From positions 1 to 47,607 of the forward strand of contig NZ_JASBRN010000003.1 of assembly GCF_030149505.1 (NCBI RefSeq): a stretch of DNA of 47,607 bases, given 5' to 3'. Positions within the stretch are counted from its first letter, which is position 1; each line of letters begins with the position of its first letter. Made by a program: the position numbers and the translations under genes. The notes below the pieces were generated by a model. It was not told the origin of the DNA. It did not search any database and saw only the letters and a list, made by a program, of their open reading frames with translations. This stretch comes from Nocardioides sp. (GTDB lineage Bacteria; Actinomycetota; Actinomycetes; Propionibacteriales; Nocardioidaceae). Positions 1-7,226 of the stretch are shown here, piece after piece.

Positions 1-776
1 GCTGGGGCGAGCGGGCGGGCCGCCCGGGCGCCGCCGGAGACGGTCGGCGGCAGCTCGAGCGCCGGCGCCGGGGCCGCGTGCCGGCCGCTGCCCACGACGG
101 GCTCGGGGTCGGCGAGCTGCCCGCTGGCGAGCTGCGCGCGCAGCTGCGAGGCGAACGCGGCGTACGACGGGTCCTCGGGGAGGATCGGGTCCTCCTCGTC
201 GAGCGCCGCGACGGCGGCTGCGCTGACCGGGGCCACGGCGGGGACGACGGTGGGGGCAGCGGGGGCCGCGGCGTAGGCGGCGCCCACCGGGGCCGCGTGG
301 GTCGGGGCGGGACGACCGAGGAGCTCCTCGAGGGTCACCAGGTCGGGCTCGGCGAGCAGGGCCTCCAGCGAGGGGACCTGCTCGGTCGCCCAGCCGCGGC
401 GGGTGTCGGCCTGGAAAGGGGAGGGGAGCGTGGCGGTGTCGAGCTGCTCGACCTCCTCGTCCCACTCCTGGTCCCAGGCCTCGTCGGCGTCCTCGTCGGT
501 CCCCTCACCGGCGGCGAGGGCGGCCAGCTCGAGGGCGTCGGGGTCGAGCTCGGTCAGCACGTTGACCTGCTGCTCGGTGGTGCCGAGCACCAGGACCCGG
601 CCGGCCACCGAGACGATCGAGACCGAGGCGGCCTTGCCGAGGGCCTGGCGGTGCAGGACCTCGATCGTGGAGCCGGACCGGCCCTGGAACCGGCGTGCGG
701 CGACCCGGCTGAGCAGGATCAGCAGGCCGACGACGACCGCCAGCGACACGACCATCCGGACGAGCAGCTCTCCCAT
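1..776 (-). CDS. fliO: Flagellar export protein FliO (3' end cut by window edge)
   Basis: FliO is a small membrane protein that helps assemble the FliP/Q/R core of the flagellar type III export gate. The ATG at 776 opens MGELLVRMVVSLAVVVGLLI, a single N-terminal membrane segment (about residues 6-22). A basic stretch and a small beta-type domain with STIEVLHRQALGKAASVSIV follow, which is the usual FliO pattern. After about residue 95 the protein becomes a long acidic and Ala/Pro-rich tail that stays open to base 1, so the stop codon lies outside the window. It starts 22 bp after fliN and is last in the fliM-fliN-fliO series; fliP/Q/R should follow to the left. The tail is longer than in most FliO proteins. 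Confidence 0.85.
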   Translation of the reverse strand, partial: MGELLVRMVVSLAVVVGLLILLSRVAARRFQGRSGSTIEVLHRQALGKAASVSIVSVAGRVLVLGTTEQQVNVLTELDPDALELAALAAGEGTDEDADEAWDQEWDEEVEQLDTATLPSPFQADTRRGWATEQVPSLEALLAEPDLVTLEELLGRPAPTHAAPVGAAYAAAPAAPTVVPAVAPVSAAAVAALDEEDPILPEDPSYAAFASQLRAQLASGQLADPEPVVGSGRHAAPAPALELPPTVSGGARAARPLAP

Positions 777-798
777 GGTGTTCTCCCCCTCCCGCGGC

Positions 799-1686
799 TC
801 AGACCGCGGCGCTCTGGTCGAGGATCTCGGTGATCCGCAGACCGAAGTCCTCGTCGACGACGACCACCTCGCCGCGCGCGATCAGCCGGCCGTTGACCAG
901 CAGGTCGGCCGGGCTGCCGGCGGCGCGGTCGAGGGCCAGCACGGCTCCGGGGGTCAGCGCGAGCAGGTCGCGCACCGCCATCCGGGTGCGGCCCAGCTCG
1001 ACGGTCACCTCCATCTCGACGCCGTGGAGCATCTCGATCCCGCGGCGACCGGTGGCGATCGAGCGGACGTTGCCCTCGACCGGCGGACCCGGCACCGGGG
1101 GCAGTGAGTGCTGCTCGACCCCGGCCGGCATCGCGGTGCTCGCGGCGGGGGCGGCCGCCTCGGCGGTCGCCGGCATCGCGGGGACGCCCACGGGAGCAGC
1201 CGGTGCCGCCGCGGCGGCCTGGGCGGCGCCAGGGGCAGCGGCGGCGACCTCGAGCGTGGTGTCGGGCACCAGCACGGCGGCCAGGATGGTGCTGCCCATG
1301 AGCGGGACGGCGGTGAAGTCGCCCGCCATGTCCGTCACGACGTCGTCGAGGGAGACCGAGCGGCCGGCCTGCGCGGTGCCGCCGAGCGCGGCGGCGGCCG
1401 CGTCGAGCGCGGGCTGTACGGCGGCGGCCAGGTCGAGCTGGCCCATCGGGCTGCTGGAGAGCGCCGCGGTGAGCTCCTCGGCGACCAGCACGCCCACGCG
1501 GCCGCTGATCGGGCCGCCGAGGTCGGCGATCACGGCGGCGGCGAAGAGGGTGGTGATGTGCTCGCTGCCGGGCTGGGCGGCGCCGGCCTCGAGCTGCTCG
1601 GAGGCGGGCAGCAGCGCGGCCAGCGCCTCGGCAGCGGTGCGGGCGACCTCGTCGTGCGGTCCGGGGACGATCGGGGCGGCGGTCAT
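799..1686 (-). CDS. fliN: Flagellar switch protein FliN with long N-terminal domain (FliY-like)
   Basis: 295 residues, about three times a plain FliN. The last ~85 residues are the FliN/SpoA (C-ring) domain, with MLHGVEMEVTVELGRTRMAV and the typical ending GEVVVVDEDFGLRITEIL. Residues 1-150 form a separate domain (GRVGVLVAEELTAAL, then VQPALDAAAAALGG) that I read as distantly CheC/CheX-like, followed by an Ala/Pro linker. The layout therefore resembles Bacillus FliY. The CheC-type E-x-x-N phosphatase residues are not visible, so this domain may bind CheY-P rather than hydrolyse it (inference). The start ATG overlaps the fliM stop in an ATGA. Confidence 0.88.
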   Translation of the reverse strand: MTAAPIVPGPHDEVARTAAEALAALLPASEQLEAGAAQPGSEHITTLFAAAVIADLGGPISGRVGVLVAEELTAALSSSPMGQLDLAAAVQPALDAAAAALGGTAQAGRSVSLDDVVTDMAGDFTAVPLMGSTILAAVLVPDTTLEVAAAAPGAAQAAAAAPAAPVGVPAMPATAEAAAPAASTAMPAGVEQHSLPPVPGPPVEGNVRSIATGRRGIEMLHGVEMEVTVELGRTRMAVRDLLALTPGAVLALDRAAGSPADLLVNGRLIARGEVVVVDEDFGLRITEILDQSAAV

Positions 1687-2900
1687 CGGAGCTCCTGCGT
1701 GAGGTGTGCGGCGGGGTGGGCGGTCTGGTCGGCGAGCGCGCCTGCGAACGGGTCGGCGCCCTGGCCGGCGAACGGGTCGCGGGCACCCCCGGCGCCGTAC
1801 GCCGGCGGCAGCACGTTGCCGGCGAGCACCGCGTCCAGGACCGAGGTCATCGGGGCGGCCGCGGCGGCCGGCGCGAGGGGGGCGACCGGGGCCGTCTCGT
1901 CGGCGACGGGGCGGGCGGCCACGATGAGGGCCGCCAGCCGTTGCCCCTGGGAGCCGGCGGTGGCGTGGGCGAAGGCCTCGTCGTCGACGGTGACGTCGAG
2001 CGGGGCGGTCGCCGGGTGTCCCAGGCGGAGCACGTCGCCGATGCGCAGTCCGGAGAGGACCGCGGGGTCCACGGTGCTGGAGCGGAAGCGGACGCTGACC
2101 TCGACGGGCACCTCGGTGAAGGAGCGCTGCAGGACCTGGGCGGCCTCGTCGCGCTGCGCCCGCTCGCGGTTGGACACCGGGGCCGGGGCCGCGGCGGCGG
2201 ACAGGTGCGGGTGCAGGCCGTTGAAGGGCAGGCAGACCGACATCGGGAACGACGTGTCGTCGATGCGCAGCTCCAGCTCGATGACCACCATGACGTCGGC
2301 GGCGCTGGCCACCTGCGCGAACTGCGGGCTGTACTCGACGCCGGTGACCTCGGGGTCCATCGCGACGATCGCGGCCAGCGAGTAGCGCATCTCGCGCAGC
2401 AGCCGGTCCACGAGGCCGGCGATGACGCCGCTCTCGATCTCGGTCAGCGGGCGGTTCGGCTGTGACGGGGAGCCGGGGCCCCCGAGCATGTGGTCCACGC
2501 ACGACATCACCGCGTCCAGCGGCAGGTGCAGCACGCTGCGACCGGGCATCGGCTCGGTCGTGAACAGCGTCATGTAGGTGAGCTGGCCCAGCGAGTCGAC
2601 GTACTCGGCGTACGAGCGCTGGTCGATGGTGCGCATGGAGACCGAGCACACCGAGCGCAGCGCCGAGGTGAAGACGGTGGTCGCCTGGCGCGTGAAGCCG
2701 TCGAAGCCCAGCTGCAGGATCCGCTGGTGCTCGCGGGAGAGCTGGATGGGTCGGCGGAAGTCGTAGGGCACGACGTCCCCACCGCCGCGGCGGCGGGAGC
2801 GTGCGCCGGAGGTCGGTCCGGTGCTGGCCGGCAGGCTCGACGGGAGGCTCACGCCCTCCCCGATCGGCGTCCGGGGAGGTGTCCTGAGCCGTCGCGGCAT
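1683..2900 (-). CDS. fliM: Flagellar motor switch protein FliM
   Basis: 405-residue C-ring protein that links FliG to FliN and, in most bacteria, binds CheY-P. The core begins at about residue 43 (YDFRRPIQLSREHQRILQLG), with the conserved middle domain through DAVMSCVDHMLGG and LTEIESGVIAGLVDRLL, and a C-terminal SpoA-like domain (about 265-345) followed by a Pro/Ala tail. The usual N-terminal CheY-P-binding peptide (LSQxEIDALL type) is absent; residues 1-40 are basic and Ser/Pro-rich. A GTG at 2852 with a nearby GGAGG is an alternative start. The gene overlaps fliN by ATGA and follows fliL after a 185-bp gap. Confidence 0.92.
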   Translation of the reverse strand: MPRRLRTPPRTPIGEGVSLPSSLPASTGPTSGARSRRRGGGDVVPYDFRRPIQLSREHQRILQLGFDGFTRQATTVFTSALRSVCSVSMRTIDQRSYAEYVDSLGQLTYMTLFTTEPMPGRSVLHLPLDAVMSCVDHMLGGPGSPSQPNRPLTEIESGVIAGLVDRLLREMRYSLAAIVAMDPEVTGVEYSPQFAQVASAADVMVVIELELRIDDTSFPMSVCLPFNGLHPHLSAAAAPAPVSNRERAQRDEAAQVLQRSFTEVPVEVSVRFRSSTVDPAVLSGLRIGDVLRLGHPATAPLDVTVDDEAFAHATAGSQGQRLAALIVAARPVADETAPVAPLAPAAAAAPMTSVLDAVLAGNVLPPAYGAGGARDPFAGQGADPFAGALADQTAHPAAHLTQELR

Positions 2901-2969
2901 CCGTGCTCGCAGCTCAGGCGTGGAAATGGTTCGAAGTGACTAGGCCAGGTGCCCGTTCGTGCCGGTCCT

Positions 2970-3022
2970 GGCTCGCGCAGCGAGCCCGGTCGACCGCGAG
3001 CGGAGCGAGCCTGGTCGACCGG
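2970..3022. repeat. REP-like palindrome in the fliL-fliM gap
   Basis: Two palindromes side by side. The first, 2970-2986, has GGCTCGC and GCGAGCC around GCA. The second, 2986-3022, has arms CCGGTCGACC and GGTCGACCGG around a 17-base loop. The surrounding bases repeat GAGCGNAGCGAGC. No gene is visible in 2901-3085. The GGTCGACC arms and 17-base loop resemble the coding palindromes inside fliK. Confidence 0.6.
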
Positions 3023-3060
3023 AACAGCAGAGCGGCGAGCGAAGCGAGCTCGAGGCCGTT

Positions 3061-3086
3061 CCGGCCGAAGGCCGGGCCCTTCGGGC
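3061..3086 (-). terminator. Hairpins directly after fliL
   Basis: CCGGCC-GAA-GGCCGG (3061-3075) and GCCC-TTC-GGGC (3076-3086) lie at and just beyond the fliL stop codon on the minus strand. There is no U-tract. The pair could end or attenuate the flbD-motA-motB-fliL message before fliM. Confidence 0.4.
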
Positions 3087-3526
3087 TACTGGGTGACGAA
3101 CTCGGTGAAGTACACCCCCATCACCTTTCCCTCGTACTTGTCGACCAAAGTCTCCAGCAGCTCCTCCTTGAGCTCCTGGCGCTCCTTGGCCTTGCTGATC
3201 TCGGCCATGTCCCGGCCGGAGAAGAGGTCGATGACGGCGTCGAGGGCCTTGCTGCCGTCGGCGTCGTAGGCGGCCTTGGTCAGCTGCAGGGCGATCCCGA
3301 TCCGCAGGTAGCGCCCGCCCTCCAGGTTGATCTGGACCGGCTCCATCACCAGGACCTCGCCCGGCTCGGGGGGCGGTGTGGGGCCGGCGGGCTTGAGGAA
3401 GAACCAGTAGCCCGCCCCGCCCAGGACCAGCACCAGGGCGGCGACGATGACGAGCTTCTTCTTGCCGCCCTTGGCCGGCTCCTCCTCGGCGCCGGGTGTG
3501 GGCGGTGCGGTCGTCGTCGTGCTCAT
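3086..3526 (-). CDS. fliL: Flagellar basal body-associated protein FliL
   Basis: 146 residues. A Pro/Lys-rich cytoplasmic N-terminus is followed by one membrane segment (KLVIVAALVLVLGGAGYWFF, about residues 24-43) and an extracytoplasmic FliL domain ending in KVMGVYFTEFVTQ. FliL rings surround the MotA/B stator and support torque and stator stability. The ATG overlaps the motB stop in an ATGA, placing it in the motA-motB-fliL unit. Confidence 0.92.
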   Translation of the reverse strand: MSTTTTAPPTPGAEEEPAKGGKKKLVIVAALVLVLGGAGYWFFLKPAGPTPPPEPGEVLVMEPVQINLEGGRYLRIGIALQLTKAAYDADGSKALDAVIDLFSGRDMAEISKAKERQELKEELLETLVDKYEGKVMGVYFTEFVTQ

Positions 3527-4602
3527 CGCTTCTCCTCCGGGTCGGCGTCGCGGAGGGCGGCCGACTGGGCCCCCTCCTCGTCGGTGGTGTCGGTGCTGCT
3601 CTCGGTGTCGCTGTCGGTGCCGTCCTGCGTCCCGCCGCGTCGGTCCCCGCGCCCGCGGCCCTCGCGGCCGCCCTCGCTGCCCGGCTCGTCGGTCGCGGCG
3701 AGCCCCTCGAGGTCGTCCAGGGAGGCCGCGGCCTCCGGGAGGAGGGCCGCGTCCTGGGGGGCCAGGCCGGTCAGGACCACGATGTCCACGCGCTTGTTGA
3801 CCTCCTGCGAGCCCGGCTCGGCGGGGTCGATGAGCGGGCGGGTCGAGCCGTAGCCGGCCACCGACAGGCGCTCGGTCGGCAGCCCGTGGCGCTCCTCCAG
3901 CCGGCGCAGCACGGTGACGGCGCGGGCGGCGGAGAGGTCCCAGTCGGTGTCGTAGTACTTCGGCTTCACCGGCACCTGGTTGGTGTGCCCGTCGACCTGC
4001 AGGTCGTCCTCGAGCCGGGCCAGCACCGGCGCGATGGCGTCGACGACCTGCTGGCCGCGCGCGCTCAGGCTGGCGAGGTTGGCCTCGAAGACCACGTGCC
4101 GGGACACCAGGCTCACCACCAGGCCCCGGTGGTCGTACGACGTCGTGACGTCGCCGGCGAGACCGCGGGCGTCCAGGGCCCCGAGCAGGTCCTTGCGCAC
4201 CCGCTCGAGCCGCTCGGCCTCGGCGGTGGCCTCGTCCCAGGAGCGCTGGTTCTGCAGCGCCTGGGCCTGCTGGACGGCGTCGGCCACGGCCTGCTGCTGC
4301 TCGGGGGTCATGTCGTCGGTGTTGACCTGGGGCGCGATCGCGCTGACCGGCGCGGTGCCGGCGTAGTCGAAAATCGACTCGTTGCCGCTGAGCAGCGCGT
4401 CGCTGTTGCCGAAGCCGGCTGCCAGGCCGTCCTTCAGCTCGGCGTACTTCCGCTCGTCGACCGCGCTCATCGCGAACATGACCACGAACAGCACCATCAG
4501 CAGCGTGACCATGTCGGCGTAGCTGACCAGCCAGCGCTCGTGGTTCTCGTGCTCCTCGTGCTCCTCGTGCTTCTTGCGGCGTCCGCCGCCGTGACCGCTC
4601 AT
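3523..4602 (-). CDS. motB: Stator protein MotB (OmpA-family peptidoglycan-binding)
   Basis: 359 residues. A Lys/His/Glu-rich N-terminus with repeated EH pairs leads into the single membrane segment YADMVTLLMVLFVVMFAMSA, with the ion-binding Asp at residue 30. A plug/linker region follows, then the OmpA-like domain (VDGHTNQVP, WDLSAARAVTVLRRL, VAGYGSTRPL, NKRVDIVV) that anchors the stator to peptidoglycan. The last ~75 residues are an acidic, Ser/Asp/Arg-rich tail not found in typical MotB. One base separates it from motA. Ion specificity cannot be fixed from sequence alone. Confidence 0.94.
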   Translation of the reverse strand: MSGHGGGRRKKHEEHEEHENHERWLVSYADMVTLLMVLFVVMFAMSAVDERKYAELKDGLAAGFGNSDALLSGNESIFDYAGTAPVSAIAPQVNTDDMTPEQQQAVADAVQQAQALQNQRSWDEATAEAERLERVRKDLLGALDARGLAGDVTTSYDHRGLVVSLVSRHVVFEANLASLSARGQQVVDAIAPVLARLEDDLQVDGHTNQVPVKPKYYDTDWDLSAARAVTVLRRLEERHGLPTERLSVAGYGSTRPLIDPAEPGSQEVNKRVDIVVLTGLAPQDAALLPEAAASLDDLEGLAATDEPGSEGGREGRGRGDRRGGTQDGTDSDTESSTDTTDEEGAQSAALRDADPEEKR

Positions 4603-4603
4603 G

Positions 4604-5377
4604 TCACGCCGCCTCGGGCAGCTGGTCCTCCGCGGGCAGCAGCGAGGTCAGCTTCTGCTGGATGACGCGCGGGTTGGCGCCGGCCTGGATGGCGGCGATC
4701 CCCTCGATCACCAGCTCCATGCGGGCGGCCTCGAGCTCGGAGAGCCGCTTCAGGCGGGCGGAGATCGGGAGGAAGATGATGTTGGCGCTGGCCACGCCCC
4801 ACAGCGTCGCGAGGAACGCCGCGGCGATGAGTTCGCCCAGCTTCTCCGGCTCAGCGAGGTTCTCCAACACGTGCACGAGGCCCATGACGGTGCCGACGAT
4901 GCCGATGGTGGGGGCGTAGGCGCCGGCGTCGGCGTAGAACTTCGCCGACTGCTTGTCGGCCCGCTTCTTGGCCGCGACCTCGGACTCGAGGATCTCGCGG
5001 ACCTCCTCGGGGTCGGTGCCGTCGATGGCGAGGGTCACGCCCTTGGCCAGGAACGGGTCGTCCATGTCGCGGACCATGTCCTCCAGGGCGAGCAGGCCCT
5101 CGCGGCGGGCCCGGTCGGCCAGGGAGACGATCTGCGGCACGGCGTCGGCGCCGGAGGTCTGCGCGCTGCCCATGAAGGCGCGGCCGAAGGCCTTGACGGC
5201 CGCCTTGGCGTCGGGGAGCGTCCCGCCCGCGATCGTCACGAGGATCGAGGTGCCGAAGACCAGCAGCATCGGCGGCAGCAGCAGCATCGACATCGGGTTG
5301 CCGCCCTCGAGGATGTTGGCGGTGACGACGATGCCGAAGCCACCCACCACGCCCAGCGCGGTCGAGATGTCCTTCAT
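4604..5377 (-). CDS. motA: Stator protein MotA
   Basis: 257 residues with four membrane segments: about 7-24, 31-50, and the pore pair around YAPTIGIVGTVMGLVHVLEN and TLWGVASANIIFLPIS. The Pro in YAPTIG matches the channel proline. The large cytoplasmic loop between segments 2 and 3 carries the charged residues that contact FliG. The start overlaps the flbD stop by ATGA and motB follows after one base, so the stator pair is translated together. Confidence 0.95.
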   Translation of the reverse strand: MKDISTALGVVGGFGIVVTANILEGGNPMSMLLLPPMLLVFGTSILVTIAGGTLPDAKAAVKAFGRAFMGSAQTSGADAVPQIVSLADRARREGLLALEDMVRDMDDPFLAKGVTLAIDGTDPEEVREILESEVAAKKRADKQSAKFYADAGAYAPTIGIVGTVMGLVHVLENLAEPEKLGELIAAAFLATLWGVASANIIFLPISARLKRLSELEAARMELVIEGIAAIQAGANPRVIQQKLTSLLPAEDQLPEAA

Positions 5378-5736
5378 CGCGGCGTCACCTCCCCCTCGGA
5401 GCCGCGCGTGGCGGCCGCGTAGCCGGCGTCGACGACGCTGAGCGTCGGACGGGCCTGCTGCAGGTCCAGCAGCGAGGCGAGCGCCGGCTGGGCGTGCAGG
5501 GGGTCGTGCGGGTCACGCGGGAGCAGCAGCTCACCGACGTGGATGTGCCCGGAGAGTGCGACGACCTCCGCGCGGTGGCGCAGGATCGTGGCCATCACCT
5601 CGCGCAGCGGCTCCGCGACGACGTACTTCTTGCCGTCGACCAGCGTGATCACCGTGTCCGGCGTGCTGTCGATGCGCTCGATGAGGTCGGCGTTGAGGGC
5701 GAACACGGACCCCGAGAGTCGGGTCAGCGAGATCAT
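5374..5736 (-). CDS. flbD: FlbD family flagellar protein
   Basis: 120 residues beginning MISLTRLSGSVFALNADLIE, the classical start of the small FlbD family found in Gram-positive flagellar operons. The conserved part, about 65 residues, ends near PLREVMATILRHRAE. The remaining ~55 residues are an extra tail without recognisable features. Biochemical function is unknown; it should not be confused with the Caulobacter regulator of the same name. An in-frame ATG at 5748 is possible, but homologues start at MI and the upstream AAGGA suits 5736 better. First gene behind a sigma-28-type promoter. Confidence 0.85.
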   Translation of the reverse strand: MISLTRLSGSVFALNADLIERIDSTPDTVITLVDGKKYVVAEPLREVMATILRHRAEVVALSGHIHVGELLLPRDPHDPLHAQPALASLLDLQQARPTLSVVDAGYAAATRGSEGEVTPR

Positions 5737-5790
5737 GGGATGCACCATCCTTGTGCGGGTCCGACAGCCGTCCGTGGCCGTCGGAGGAGA

Positions 5791-5817
5791 AGATCGGCCG
5801 CCGGTCCCGACACCTGA
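5791..5817 (-). promoter_or_regulatory. Sigma-28-type promoter of flbD-motA-motB-fliL
   Basis: Minus strand reads TCAG-N15-GCCGATCT, about 50 bp before flbD. A hairpin, CGGTCCC (5802-5808) with GGGACCG (5824-5830), overlaps the -35 and spacer and may also end the flgE message. Element order and spacing equal the other six sites in this window. Confidence 0.6.
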
Positions 5818-5860
5818 GGAGTTGGGACCGACGGCCTCGGTCTGCAGTCGCGCGGCGGGC

Positions 5861-6718
5861 TCAGCGCTTGATGTTGACGAGCTCCTCGAGCACCTGGTCG
5901 GAGGTCGTGATGACCCGCGAGCTGGCCTGGAAGCCGCGCTGGGCCAGGATCAGGTTGGTGAACTCGGCCGCCAGCTCGACGTTGGACATCTCCAGCGCGC
6001 CGCCGATGATCGTGCCGTTGCCCGCCTCGCCGGGGACGCCGAGCTCGACCGGGCCCGAGTTGGCCGAGCCGCGGAAGGCGGTCTCGCCGATCTTCTCCAG
6101 GCCCATCGGGTTGGGGAAGTCCGCGATGGCCACGCGGGCCATGTCGCGCTGGACGCCGTCGGAGAAGACGCCGCGCAGGGTGCCGTCGGAGCCGAACGTG
6201 AACGAGTTCAGCGTGGCGCCGGCCAGCGGCGGGGAGATGACGGCCGGGGTCATCGTGATGTCGACCAGGCCGCCGGCGATGTCGGGGGTGCCGTCGGGGT
6301 TGACGTTGTAGCCCTGCACCCGGGCGCCGGAGTTGGTGACCAGGGTCCCGGTCTCGTCGAAGGTGAACGCGCCGGCCCGGGTGTACATCTGCTCGTTGCC
6401 GCGCTGGACGACGAAGAAGCCGTCGCCCTGCAGCATCAGGTCGGTGTTGCGACCGGTCATCTGCGCCGAGCCCTGGCCGAAGTTGGTCGAGGTGGTGGCG
6501 ATCTGCACGCCGAGGCCGACCTGGATCGGGTTGGTTCCACCGCGCTCGGCGTTGGCGGCGGTGCCGCCCTGCATCATCTGGCTCAGGGTGTCCTGGAAGA
6601 CGGTGGTGCTGGACTTGTAGCCGGTGGTGTTGGCGTTGGCGATGTTGTTGCCCGTGACGTCGAGCATGATCTGGTTGGCGCGGAGGCCGGAGATCCCGGC
6701 GAAGAGCGAGCGGAGCAT
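5861..6718 (-). CDS. flgE: Flagellar hook protein FlgE (short form)
   Basis: 285 residues. The N-terminus MLRSLFAGISGLRANQIMLD and DVTGNNIANANTTGYK is the rod/hook signature; the C-terminus MSNVELAAEFTNLILAQRGF and ASSRVITTSDQVLEELVNI is the matching hook/rod end. The centre (about 85-200) has the GDGFFVVQRGNEQMYTRAGAF block. It is shorter than enteric FlgE (about 400 residues), so FlgG is the alternative, but its position just after flgD and fliK favours the hook protein. It starts 12 bp after the flgD stop. Confidence 0.88.
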   Translation of the reverse strand: MLRSLFAGISGLRANQIMLDVTGNNIANANTTGYKSSTTVFQDTLSQMMQGGTAANAERGGTNPIQVGLGVQIATTSTNFGQGSAQMTGRNTDLMLQGDGFFVVQRGNEQMYTRAGAFTFDETGTLVTNSGARVQGYNVNPDGTPDIAGGLVDITMTPAVISPPLAGATLNSFTFGSDGTLRGVFSDGVQRDMARVAIADFPNPMGLEKIGETAFRGSANSGPVELGVPGEAGNGTIIGGALEMSNVELAAEFTNLILAQRGFQASSRVITTSDQVLEELVNIKR

Positions 6719-6730
6719 GGCGGTTGCCTC

Positions 6731-7216
6731 TCAGGAGTCGGTCGACGACGTCGAGCCGGTGGACGGGGTGGCGGAGGAGGCGGGGCCGGCGGTGGCGCCG
6801 CCCCCGGTGACGGTGAGGACCGAGGCGAGCGGGACGTCGACACCGTCGACGTCGAGCACCGGTCCGGTCGCGCCGAACGTCACGCCCTGCACCGCTCCGG
6901 TGCCCTGCGTGCCGTCGTCGAGGGTGTAGGCGACGTCGCGGCCCACCAGCGAGCTGGCGCCGAAGGCCATCGTGGCCCCGAGCACCATCGCCGTCTGGTC
7001 GGCGACGTCCTGCATCTTCTCCAGGGCCGTGAACTGGGCGTTCTGCGAGAGGAACTCGCTGGAGTCGGCCGGGTTCATCGGGTCCTGGTATCTCAGCTGG
7101 GCGACCATGAGCTGCAGGAACATCTCCTTGCTCTCGTCGGTCGCCGCAGCCGCACTGCCGGGCATGAAGCCCGCCAGTCCGCTGGCCGTCACAGCCTCGG
7201 TGGCTGGGATGGTCAT
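6731..7216 (-). CDS. flgD: Hook-capping scaffold protein FlgD
   Basis: 161 residues. Residues 25-90 contain the FlgD signature: KEMFLQLMVAQLRYQDPMNP, DSSEFLSQNAQFTALEKMQ and GASSLVGRDV. The cap sits at the tip of the growing hook and lets FlgE subunits fold. A short beta domain and a Ser/Thr-rich tail end the protein. It lies between fliK and flgE, the usual order for a hook module. Confidence 0.93.
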   Translation of the reverse strand: MTIPATEAVTASGLAGFMPGSAAAATDESKEMFLQLMVAQLRYQDPMNPADSSEFLSQNAQFTALEKMQDVADQTAMVLGATMAFGASSLVGRDVAYTLDDGTQGTGAVQGVTFGATGPVLDVDGVDVPLASVLTVTGGGATAGPASSATPSTGSTSSTDS

Positions 7217-7226
7217 CGGGTCCTCC

